Below, piece after piece: positions 14,267-20,928 of a stretch of 22,233 nucleotides of DNA. The notes beneath the pieces are model-generated. The model did not search any database, had not been told where the DNA came from, and saw only the letters and a list, made by a program, of their open reading frames with translations. Made by a program: the position numbers and the translations under genes. Source of the stretch: DASQGA01 sp035535315 (GTDB taxonomy: Bacteria; Actinomycetota; Thermoleophilia; Gaiellales; Gaiellaceae); contig DATLQD010000047.1 of NCBI GenBank assembly GCA_035535315.1, positions 1 to 22,233 on the forward strand, in the 5' to 3' direction. Each line of letters starts with the position of its first letter. Positions within the stretch are counted from its first letter, which is position 1.

Positions 14267-14281
14267 CGGCCCCCGTAAGAA
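14253..14281 (+). promoter_or_regulatory. promoter of the glutamine synthetase / split glutamate synthase operon
   Basis: TTGACA (14253-14258) is a perfect -35 box; 17 bp later TAAGAA (14276-14281) is a poor -10 box, which suggests a regulated promoter. AAGGAGG (about 14316-14322) precedes the GTG start at 14329. Confidence 0.55.
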
Positions 14282-14328
14282 CCGCGCTACCGGCAGCGCC
14301 TTCCCGGGCGCAGATAAGGAGGCGTTTC

Positions 14329-15747
14329 GTGGCGACAAAGGCGAAGAATCGACCTACCGACCTCGAGCAGTTCGTCGCTACCGAGGGTCGCGACGAGCAG
14401 ATCGCGGCGATCCGACAACGGATCGACGCGGAGGGGATCCAGTACATCTACTTCCAGTTTCCGTCGGTCACGGGCCGGATCATGGGGAAGGGCGTCCCTG
14501 CCGCCCACTGGGAATCGATCGCACGCAAGGGTTTCCAGCTCGTGTACGGCGCGACAGCCAACCTCTTCACCGACCGCCACGACAACTACATCGGCTATGG
14601 GCCCGAGGCCGCCGAGCTCGTCGGCTTGCCGGAGCCCGATACCTTCATGCCCCTCCCCTGGGACTCCCGCATCGCACGGGTGTGGTGCATGTGCTTCCGA
14701 AATCGGGAGGAGCGCGAGGATCCGGGCGCGTTCCTAACGTCGGACTGCCGCGGAAACCTGAAGCGCCTCCAGGCCGCCTTCGAGGAGGAGACGGGTCTTC
14801 ACCTTCGCGCCGGCACCGAGCCCGAGATGATGTGGCTCAAGCTGAACGACGATGGGACGCCGTCGGTCGAAGGCGTCACGAAGCCGTACTGCTACCACAT
14901 CGACCAGTTCTCGGAGCTCCAGCCGATCATCCACAAGGTGGTCGAGTACAGCCAGCAGCTCGGCCTCGACATGATCCAGGGCGACCACGAGGACGCTCCC
15001 GGGCAGATCGAGCTGAACTTCGGGTTTGACCGCGCCGAGCAGACGGCCGACAACCTGTCGACCTTCCGCCAGGTCTGCAAGCAGGTGGGCCGCGAGCTCG
15101 GGGCCTTCCCCTGCTTCATGCCGAAGCCGTTCATGGGCGTCTCGGCGAACGGCTGCCACCACAACATCTCGCTCTGGCGTGGTGAGGAGAACGTCTTCAT
15201 GCCCGAGGGCGCGGACCAGCAGAAGCCGAGCGAGATCGGCCGCTTCGCGATCGGCGGCATCATCGAGCACCTCGGAGCGCTGACTGCGGTCACGGCGTCG
15301 ACCGTGAACTCGTACCGCCGCCTCTGGGATACGGGGTTCTGGGCCCCCGTCTTTGCCGACTGGGGCTACCAGAACCGGACGACCGCGCTTCGTGTCTCGG
15401 CACCCGGGAGGTTCGAGTACCGCTCCGTGGACTCGGCCGTCAACCCGTACCTCTCCATGGCCACTCTCATCGTGGCCATGCGGGACGGGATCGACCGAAA
15501 GCTCGACCCGGGTGAGCCCGAGGAGCGGAACATCTACGAGGCGATGGAGGCCGGCAAGGAGGTACGGAAGATCCCGATGACGTTCGGCGACGCGCTCGAC
15601 GCGCTCGAGGCCGACGAGGTCGTCAAATCCGCGCTACCAGGCGACATGTACCGTGTCTTCATGCACTACAAGCGGGACGAGTGGGAGCGGTATTGCGCCC
15701 AGGTCAGCGACTGGGACGTGCAGGAATACCTCGACGTTTTGCCGTAG
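14329..15747 (+). CDS. glnT: glutamine synthetase family protein (GlnT / gamma-glutamylmethylamide synthetase type)
   Basis: This is a 472-residue protein with a GTG start. The N-terminal beta-grasp domain contains YIYFQFPSVTGRIMGKGVPA. Catalytic-domain landmarks are AGTEPEMMWL (Glu164, Glu166), GDHEDAPGQIELNF (Glu221, Glu228), MPKPFMGVSANGCHHNISLW with His277/His278, the ATP/glutamate loop QNRTTALRV (Arg350, Arg355) and GRFEYRSVDSAVNPY (Glu363, Arg365). No Tyr adenylylation loop typical of GlnA-I-beta is apparent. The next three genes are a split glutamate synthase. In methylamine users the same partnership is gmaS with mgsABC; in rhizobia glnT lies near glxABCD. It could therefore make glutamine from ammonia or a gamma-glutamylamide from an amine; sequence alone does not decide. 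Confidence 0.88.
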   Translation: MATKAKNRPTDLEQFVATEGRDEQIAAIRQRIDAEGIQYIYFQFPSVTGRIMGKGVPAAHWESIARKGFQLVYGATANLFTDRHDNYIGYGPEAAELVGLPEPDTFMPLPWDSRIARVWCMCFRNREEREDPGAFLTSDCRGNLKRLQAAFEEETGLHLRAGTEPEMMWLKLNDDGTPSVEGVTKPYCYHIDQFSELQPIIHKVVEYSQQLGLDMIQGDHEDAPGQIELNFGFDRAEQTADNLSTFRQVCKQVGRELGAFPCFMPKPFMGVSANGCHHNISLWRGEENVFMPEGADQQKPSEIGRFAIGGIIEHLGALTAVTASTVNSYRRLWDTGFWAPVFADWGYQNRTTALRVSAPGRFEYRSVDSAVNPYLSMATLIVAMRDGIDRKLDPGEPEERNIYEAMEAGKEVRKIPMTFGDALDALEADEVVKSALPGDMYRVFMHYKRDEWERYCAQVSDWDVQEYLDVLP

Positions 15748-15773
15748 CCAGACGGAAGGATCAGAGCCAGTTC

Positions 15774-16712
15774 ATGTGCGGAATCGCAGGGATCATCTAC
15801 CGGGACGGGCCGCATGGGATCGGGCGGGACATGACCCAGATGCTCCAGTCGATGAAGCACCGAGGGCCCGACTCGACCGGCTTCGCCCTCTACGGACAGA
15901 GCAACGGCGACGGCCACTTCATCATGCGCTACACGCTCGCCGACGCGAACGACGCGCGTGACTTCGAGTTCGACGACCGCATCGACCGCCATCAGGACCA
16001 GGTCCTCCAGCGTCTGAAGGCGCTCGGCGCGAACGTGAAGGACGTCGCGGAGGAGACCGACTACGCCTATCGCGTGACGTTCGAGTTTCCCGGCGACCGC
16101 CTCAAGGAGCTGACCGATCGAATCGAAGACATCTCGGGAGCCGAGGTGCTCTCGCTCGGCCACTCACTCGAGATCATCAAGGACCTCGGTGACGCTGACA
16201 GCGTCTGCGACCAGTACGAGCTCGGCGGGTTCAAGGGGACGCACGCGATCGGCCACGTCCGGATGGCAACCGAGTCGGACGTCGACATCTCGGGCGCGCA
16301 CCCCTACTGGGCTTACCCCTTCACCGATGTTGCGGTCGTACACAACGGCCAGCTGACCAACTACTTCCAGTGGAAGCGCCGGCTCGAGCGCTCGGGGCAC
16401 CGGTTCCAGTCGGAGTGTGACTCGGAGATCATCGCGGTCTACCTCGCCCAGAAGATGAGCGAGGGGGCCTCTCTCGAGGACGCCATGCGTGACTCGCTCG
16501 AGGAGCTCGACGGCGTCTTCACCTACATCGCGGTGACGGAGGACGCGCTCGGCGTGGCGAAGGACGAGATGGCCGCGAAGCCACTCGTCCTCTACGAGAC
16601 TGACGACCTGGTCGCGCTCGCCTCCGAGGAGATCGCGATCCGGGCGATCGTCGACCGTGAGATCGACACGTATGACCCGTACGAGGGGGAGGTCATGGTT
16701 TGGGCTCGGTAA
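15774..16712 (+). CDS. glxB: class II glutamine amidotransferase subunit (GlxB/MgsA-like, glutaminase domain of split glutamate synthase)
   Basis: This is a 312-residue protein. The ATG at 15774 is fixed by the N-terminal nucleophile: Met is removed to expose Cys2 (MCGIAGIIYRDG). Active-site landmarks follow the family: KHRGPDSTG (28-35), GHVRMATESD (Arg163), VVHNGQLTNY (Asn191, Gly192) and CDSEIIAVYLA (Asp216). Between about residues 45 and 155 there is a family-typical insertion not found in purine or asparagine amidotransferases, and the TRMATES-type loop matches GlxB/MgsA rather than GltB. It would release ammonia from glutamine or a gamma-glutamylamide for the FMN subunit. The frame is open 31 codons upstream, but that extension would bury the nucleophile. 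Confidence 0.92.
   Translation: MCGIAGIIYRDGPHGIGRDMTQMLQSMKHRGPDSTGFALYGQSNGDGHFIMRYTLADANDARDFEFDDRIDRHQDQVLQRLKALGANVKDVAEETDYAYRVTFEFPGDRLKELTDRIEDISGAEVLSLGHSLEIIKDLGDADSVCDQYELGGFKGTHAIGHVRMATESDVDISGAHPYWAYPFTDVAVVHNGQLTNYFQWKRRLERSGHRFQSECDSEIIAVYLAQKMSEGASLEDAMRDSLEELDGVFTYIAVTEDALGVAKDEMAAKPLVLYETDDLVALASEEIAIRAIVDREIDTYDPYEGEVMVWAR
16688..16702 (+). promoter_or_regulatory. ribosome binding site deciding a TTG start
   Basis: GGAGGT (16688-16693) is followed after 6 nt by TTG (16700). A nearer ATG at 16695 belongs to the glxB frame (Met-Val-Trp-Ala-Arg-stop), so it is not the start. The overlap couples glxB and glxC. Confidence 0.7.
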
Positions 16713-17491
16713 CCGGCGAGAGCCGCATTACGTACGACGCGCGCGGTCTCTCAGAGCCGCACGCCGAGGTTCCCCAGGTCTCGGAGATCCAGGGTGAGAC
16801 CGCGAGTTTTGATGCCCACGACCTTTCGACCCGGCAGATCAATCTCGAGCTCCGCTGGCTCCTCTATGAGCAGGGCATCAACGAGGTCACCGTCCGAAAC
16901 CCGGGCTCGAAGCACTCGCTCGGGGTCGGGATCTTGACTCGATGCAAGATCACCTTCGAGGGCTCCCTCGGCTACTTCGGCTGCGGTCTCATCGACGGGC
17001 CGGAGATCCGGATCACGGGCCGCGTCGGCTGGTCGTCGTGCGAAAACATGATGTCCGGTGTCGTCGTCGTCGACGGGAACGCAGGCTCGCTGACGGGCGC
17101 GGCCTTCCGGGGCGGCGATCTGGTGATCAAGGGCCAGGTCGGCGCGCGAACGGGTATCGACCAGAAGGGCGGCACCATCATCACGATGGGCGACGCCGGG
17201 TCGATGACCGGCTTCATGATGCAGCGGGGCCGCCAGATCATCTGCGGCAACGTCGGCCCGGGGCTCGGAGACTCGATGTACGACGGGACGATCTACGTTG
17301 CCGGCAAGGTCAAGGCGCTCGGGATCGATTGCGTGCCGGGCGAGTGGGACGAGTCCGACACCGAGTTCGTGCAGCGAAAGTTTCGAATCTACGGTCTCGG
17401 CGACCCGCCCGAGTTCCAGAAGTTCGTCTGCGGCAAGATGCTCTACAACTACGACAACCTCGAGCCTTCCGAGCGGAAGCTCGTCCTCTAG
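16700..17491 (+). CDS. glxC: GXGXG-domain subunit of split glutamate synthase (GlxC/MgsB-like)
   Basis: This is a 263-residue protein. After an N-terminal helical part (STRQINLELRWLLYEQGINE) comes the right-handed beta-helix with its stacked glycine motif: LGYFGCGLIDGPEIRITGRV, NAGSLTGAAFRGGDLVIKG, QVGARTGIDQKGGTIITMG, DAGSMTGFMMQRGRQIICG, NVGPGLGDSMYDGTIYVAG. In full-length glutamate synthase this is the C-terminal domain that organises the others; here it is a separate chain, as in the glxBCD, mgsABC and archaeal arrangements. The start is TTG with a strong ribosome binding site, overlapping the glxB end by 13 bp. The C-terminal FVCGKMLYNYDNLEPSERK segment probably docks on the FMN subunit. 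Confidence 0.92.
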   Translation: MGSVTGESRITYDARGLSEPHAEVPQVSEIQGETASFDAHDLSTRQINLELRWLLYEQGINEVTVRNPGSKHSLGVGILTRCKITFEGSLGYFGCGLIDGPEIRITGRVGWSSCENMMSGVVVVDGNAGSLTGAAFRGGDLVIKGQVGARTGIDQKGGTIITMGDAGSMTGFMMQRGRQIICGNVGPGLGDSMYDGTIYVAGKVKALGIDCVPGEWDESDTEFVQRKFRIYGLGDPPEFQKFVCGKMLYNYDNLEPSERKLVL

Positions 17492-17502
17492 GAGCGCGCA
17501 AC

Positions 17503-18981
17503 ATGACGACCAGCGACCGCTACGACCAGGTCGGTGACAACATCGGCAAAGACCAGCCCGACCGGCGCACCGTCCTCGGCCGGAGCCCGATCTTCACCCC
17601 GGAGGTTCTGAACGACATCCACATGAAGGCCGACCTCGGCCGCTATCGGATGCGGGGCTTCTCGATGTTCAAGAAGATCCCGCACTGGGATGACCTCATG
17701 TTCATGCCGGGCACGTTGACCCGGTTCGTGATCGAGGGCTACCGCGAGAAGTGCGAGACGAAGACGATCCTCGGGGCACGGTTCGCGAAGAACCCGATTG
17801 AGCTCGACATCCCCGTCTACATCACGGGTATGAGCTTCGGGGCGCTCTCGCTCGAGGCGAAGATGGCGCTGGCGAAGGGCGCCTCGATGGCAGGAACCGC
17901 TACATGCTCGGGCGAGGGCGGGATGATCCCGCCGGAGCGCGATCTTTCCACAAAGTGGTACTACCAGTGCATCCAGAGCCGGTACGGGTTCAATCCGCAC
18001 CACCTGATGCTCGCGGACGCCTGTGAGTTCTTCATCGGGCAGGGCTGCAAGGTCGGCCTCGGCGGGCACCTGATGGGCCAGAAGGTGACCGAGCAGGTCG
18101 CGGAGATGCGCTCGCTGCCGCCGGGAATCGACCAGCGCTCGCCGGCGCGCCATCCGGACTGGCTTGGCCCTGACGACCTCTCGCTCAAGATCCAGGAGAT
18201 CCGCGAGGCGACTGACTACCGGATCCCGATCCAGCTGAAGCTCGGCGCCGCACGGGTCTACGACGACGTCCGCATGGCCGCCAAGTGCGGCCCGGACATC
18301 ATCTATCTCGACGGCGCCGAGGGCGGGACGGGGGCCGGCCCTCACATCGCGACAGAGGAGACTGGCATCCCGCTCATCGCGGCGATCCCCGAGGCACGGC
18401 GCGCGCTCGAGGACGTCGGGCTCGCGGATGACATCGACCTCGTCGTCGCGGGCGGGATCCGAAACGGCGGCGACATCGCCAAGGCACTCTCGCTTGGCGC
18501 GAAGGCGGTGGCGATCGGCCATGCGGCGCTCGTGGCGCTGAACTGCAACAAGGAGATCCCGGGCGTCACCGACTACGAGGGCACGATCGGCGTCCCCGCC
18601 GGCGAGTGCTATCACTGCCACACCGGACGTTGCCCGGTCGGGATCACGACGCAGGATCCGGAGCTCCGGCAGCGCCTCATCGTCGACGAGGCCGCCGAGC
18701 GGGTCTACAACTTCCTGCACACGCTGACGCTCGAAGTACAGATGCTCGCCCGGGCGTGCGGAAAGACGAATATCCACTCGCTCGAGCCCGAGGATCTCTG
18801 CGCGCTGACCCTGGAGGCGGCAGCGATGGCGAAGGTGCCGCTCGCCGGCACCCAGTACATCCCGGGGTTGACCGAGGAGCGTGCGCTCGGCGAGATCAAG
18901 CGCATGCTCGAGAAGCACCTCGAGTATCCGGTCGACTACCTGCCGGAGCAGCCGGCCGAGTTCGCCGGGGCAGGAGACTAG
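17503..18981 (+). CDS. glxD: FMN-binding glutamate synthase subunit (GlxD/MgsC-like)
   Basis: This 492-residue protein corresponds to the central TIM-barrel domain of GltB, which binds FMN and a 2-oxoglutarate-type substrate. Landmarks are YITGMSFGALSLEAKMALA, ATCSGEGGMIPPE, IQLKLGAARVYDDV, IIYLDGAEGGTGAGP and the phosphate loop LVVAGGIRNGGDIAKALSLG followed by AVAIGHAALVALNC. A Cys cluster GECYHCHTGRCPVGITTQ gives Cys369, Cys372 and Cys377, an iron-sulfur site with spacing C-x2-C-x4-C (bacterial GltB has C-x5-C-x4-C). The ATG at 17503 has AGGAG overlapping the glxC stop. The frame is open far upstream, but that part is a shadow of glxC. No GltD-like reductase subunit follows, so the electron donor is unknown (ferredoxin possible). 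Confidence 0.92.
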   Translation: MTTSDRYDQVGDNIGKDQPDRRTVLGRSPIFTPEVLNDIHMKADLGRYRMRGFSMFKKIPHWDDLMFMPGTLTRFVIEGYREKCETKTILGARFAKNPIELDIPVYITGMSFGALSLEAKMALAKGASMAGTATCSGEGGMIPPERDLSTKWYYQCIQSRYGFNPHHLMLADACEFFIGQGCKVGLGGHLMGQKVTEQVAEMRSLPPGIDQRSPARHPDWLGPDDLSLKIQEIREATDYRIPIQLKLGAARVYDDVRMAAKCGPDIIYLDGAEGGTGAGPHIATEETGIPLIAAIPEARRALEDVGLADDIDLVVAGGIRNGGDIAKALSLGAKAVAIGHAALVALNCNKEIPGVTDYEGTIGVPAGECYHCHTGRCPVGITTQDPELRQRLIVDEAAERVYNFLHTLTLEVQMLARACGKTNIHSLEPEDLCALTLEAAAMAKVPLAGTQYIPGLTEERALGEIKRMLEKHLEYPVDYLPEQPAEFAGAGD

Positions 18982-18984
18982 CCA

Positions 18985-19416
18985 GTGTCCACTCAGCAGC
19001 CCGAGCACATCCGGTCGATCGACTCCGAGTATCTCTCGGGCAAGCGGTTTCCCTACCAGGAGGACATCTCTCTCCTAGACGACGTCGATCTGGAAGCCGC
19101 GACCCCGGGCGAGGACATCAACTGGCTCGAGGACGTCGAGCTTCTGGAGGAGGAAGGGACGCCTGCGGTGTTCGACCGTTACTCGAACTCGTTCCTGAAG
19201 ATCCATTTCCCGATCCCGGAAGGCCGCGAGCACGAGATCGCGCGCAAGGTGCTCGTCAAGCACCTCCAGTCGGGCAACTCCTACGGGATCCTTCTGAAGG
19301 AGAAACACACGAAGTTCCCCCAGCCCGAGCTGGGCCCGTGGGTCAAGGGCTCGAAGACGGTCGGCGACGACTACCACGCGCCGGTGCTCGAGGGCTGGGA
19401 AGCCCCGATTCACTAG
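18985..19416 (+). CDS. small protein of unknown function, last gene of the split glutamate synthase operon
   Basis: This is a 143-residue protein with a GTG start and AGGAG 8 nt upstream, 3 bp after the glxD stop, so surely in the operon. Residues 1 to about 55 are very acidic (LLDDVDLEAATPGEDINWLE, then DVELLEEEG) and probably extended. Residues 58-143 look folded: VFDRYSNSFLKIHFPIPEGR, then HEIARKVLVKHLQSGNSYGI and LLKEKHTKFPQPELGPWVKG. There are no Cys, no membrane segment and no signal peptide. It is not a GltD, a GlxA-type regulator or a sarcosine-oxidase-like subunit. It could be a docking or regulatory subunit of the enzyme. Its last codon and stop (CAC TAG) form the outer end of the foldback element. 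Confidence 0.8.
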   Translation: MSTQQPEHIRSIDSEYLSGKRFPYQEDISLLDDVDLEAATPGEDINWLEDVELLEEEGTPAVFDRYSNSFLKIHFPIPEGREHEIARKVLVKHLQSGNSYGILLKEKHTKFPQPELGPWVKGSKTVGDDYHAPVLEGWEAPIH

Positions 19417-19590
19417 CAGGAAGGCTCGGCAAAAACGAGCGCTGGCCGCCGGGCCGCGCTGCTCGCCCCGATGCAGCGTCCTCAGTCGCACCGATAGCCC
19501 TGCTATCGGCACTCCCTCCGTCCTTACTCCGGGAGAACGACCATCGCACCCCGACGACGAGCGACGTTCTGCCAATCCCTCCTGCTAGTG
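19411..19590. repeat. 180-bp foldback element with long imperfect inverted arms
   Basis: The outer 24 bases (19411-19434) match the reverse complement of 19567-19590 at 20 of 24 positions, starting CACTAGCAGG on each side. After a small offset, 19440-19469 pairs with 19534-19563: 20 of 30 identical and 6 more are C/T differences that become G-U in bottom-strand RNA. A perfect 8-bp hairpin sits at the exact centre. The element fills the gap between two convergent genes and supplies the stop codon of the left one. It may be a MITE-like or REP-type repeat, a long structured RNA at the 3' end of the MFS transcript, or a bidirectional terminator. No target duplication is obvious. Confidence 0.65.
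19491..19509. repeat. perfect central hairpin of the foldback element
   Basis: CCGATAGC (19491-19498), loop CCT, GCTATCGG (19502-19509). There is no T-run on either side. It is centred on base 19500, the midpoint of the 19411-19590 element. Confidence 0.8.
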
Positions 19591-19607
19591 GGAGGCGAGC
19601 AGGTGCT

Positions 19608-20786
19608 TTAGGCGGGCTCTGCGAGAGCCGCGTCGAGCTCGTTCCGCTCGCGGTGGCCGGTCACCAGGATCCGTGCCCCGAGGGCACCGCAGATGACGGC
19701 GACGGCCCCGAAGGTCCATCGCTCGCCGATCACACCGGCCAGCGCGCCGGCGACCACGGGGGTCGTTACCGCTGTCGCTCCCCACACGACGTTCGCGAGC
19801 CCGACGGCGGTGCCGCGGCCGATTCCGGCACGCCTTCCGCCAGACTCGGCGAGCGGGTAGCAGATCGTCGAGAGCGGCGACTGGAGCGTCGCCCGGAGGA
19901 CCAGGAACGCCGCCAGGGCCGCGGTTGCCGCCGTCGCGAGCGGCACGAGCACGACGGCTGCCAGCGCGACGACGCCGAGGCCGGCGGTGCGAACCGCGAC
20001 TGCACGGTCGCCGAGGCGGGCCACGAAGAAGCTCGCAGCCACCCATAGCCCAGAGGCCAGCGAAAAGAGCGTCCCGATCTCGCTCGCCGACAGGCCGTTC
20101 CTGTCGAGCTGGAGCGGGACGAGGAGCGGGACCGCGCCGGCCATGATGCCGAGGACGGCCATCAGGAGCAGCGCTCCTTCCATCCGATGCTCACCCCGGG
20201 CGGCGCGTAGGGCTTCGAGGAGCGGCTGGCGGCCGTCCGTGAACGCGACGCCGCGCGCGGAGAGCGCAAGCAGGGTCCCGACGGCGAAAGCGACGATGCC
20301 GATCGCGAGGAACGGCACGGCGATCCCGACCGACTCGGCCAAATTCCCGGCAATGACCGGGACGATGAAGTGAGCGAAGCCGGCCGCCGTCACGATCCCA
20401 CCGAGCGCGACGGCCCGGCGGGCATTCGACGCTCCCGAGACGACGACGACACCGGCTGTCCAGGCGGTGCCGAAGCCGATCCCGAAGAGCAGCCGCCCCG
20501 TGAAGAGGACGCCGTAGTTCGGCGCGAAGGCCTGCATGATCGCCGCCGTCCCGACGATGAAGGCTGCAGCGACGGCGAGGGTCTTTGCCCCGAGACGGTC
20601 GGAGAGCAGCCCAATCGGGACTCCGATCACGACCGTGGCCAGCGTCGCCGCCGAGAGGAGAGACCCGGTCTCCACGTCCGAGAGGCCGAACTCGTGCGCG
20701 AAGCGCGGCAGGAGCGGCACGAGGGCAGCCTGGAGCGACTCCGTGACAAAGATCAGCGCATAGATGAGCAGAATTGTGCGACGCAT
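19608..20786 (-). CDS. major facilitator superfamily transporter
   Basis: This is a 392-residue protein with about 12 membrane segments in two halves. The N-half carries PLLPRFAHEFGLSDVETGSL in helix 1-2 and the MFS loop 2-3 signature IGLLSDRLGAKTL (G-x3-D-R-x-G), with GRLLFGIGFGTAWTAGVVV near helix 4-5. A second, weaker signature FFVARLGDRAVAVRTAG begins the C-half. This is the pattern of drug/metabolite exporters of the DHA1-like type; the substrate cannot be told. The ATG at 20786 follows a GGGGG-AA stretch, and TAGCGT lies 12 nt upstream as a possible -10 box. It converges with the glutamate synthase operon across the foldback element and diverges from the aldehyde dehydrogenase gene. Confidence 0.88.
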   Translation of the reverse strand: MRRTILLIYALIFVTESLQAALVPLLPRFAHEFGLSDVETGSLLSAATLATVVIGVPIGLLSDRLGAKTLAVAAAFIVGTAAIMQAFAPNYGVLFTGRLLFGIGFGTAWTAGVVVVSGASNARRAVALGGIVTAAGFAHFIVPVIAGNLAESVGIAVPFLAIGIVAFAVGTLLALSARGVAFTDGRQPLLEALRAARGEHRMEGALLLMAVLGIMAGAVPLLVPLQLDRNGLSASEIGTLFSLASGLWVAASFFVARLGDRAVAVRTAGLGVVALAAVVLVPLATAATAALAAFLVLRATLQSPLSTICYPLAESGGRRAGIGRGTAVGLANVVWGATAVTTPVVAGALAGVIGERWTFGAVAVICGALGARILVTGHRERNELDAALAEPA

Positions 20787-20928
20787 TACGTTTCCCCCAC
20801 GCTAGTCAGGCGGGAACGGCCGGCGCGCCGGTCCCTCTTTCTCCCATCGGCGGCGCCTCCCGGGACTTGAGCAAGACCCGTCGGACGAGTGATTTCGGCG
20901 GTGGGACGCGCCGTGAGATGATCCGTCC

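Noticed and set aside
17488..19008. Long minus-strand open frame (506 codons) opposite glxD
   Set aside because: It is the antisense shadow of a gene with a full set of family motifs. Its product is Arg/Leu/Asp-rich without recognisable motifs and has no promoter or ribosome binding site.
19075..19575. Minus-strand frame running through the foldback element into the small operon gene
   Set aside because: It overlaps antisense to a gene with good translation signals. The part in the element is better explained as structured noncoding sequence.
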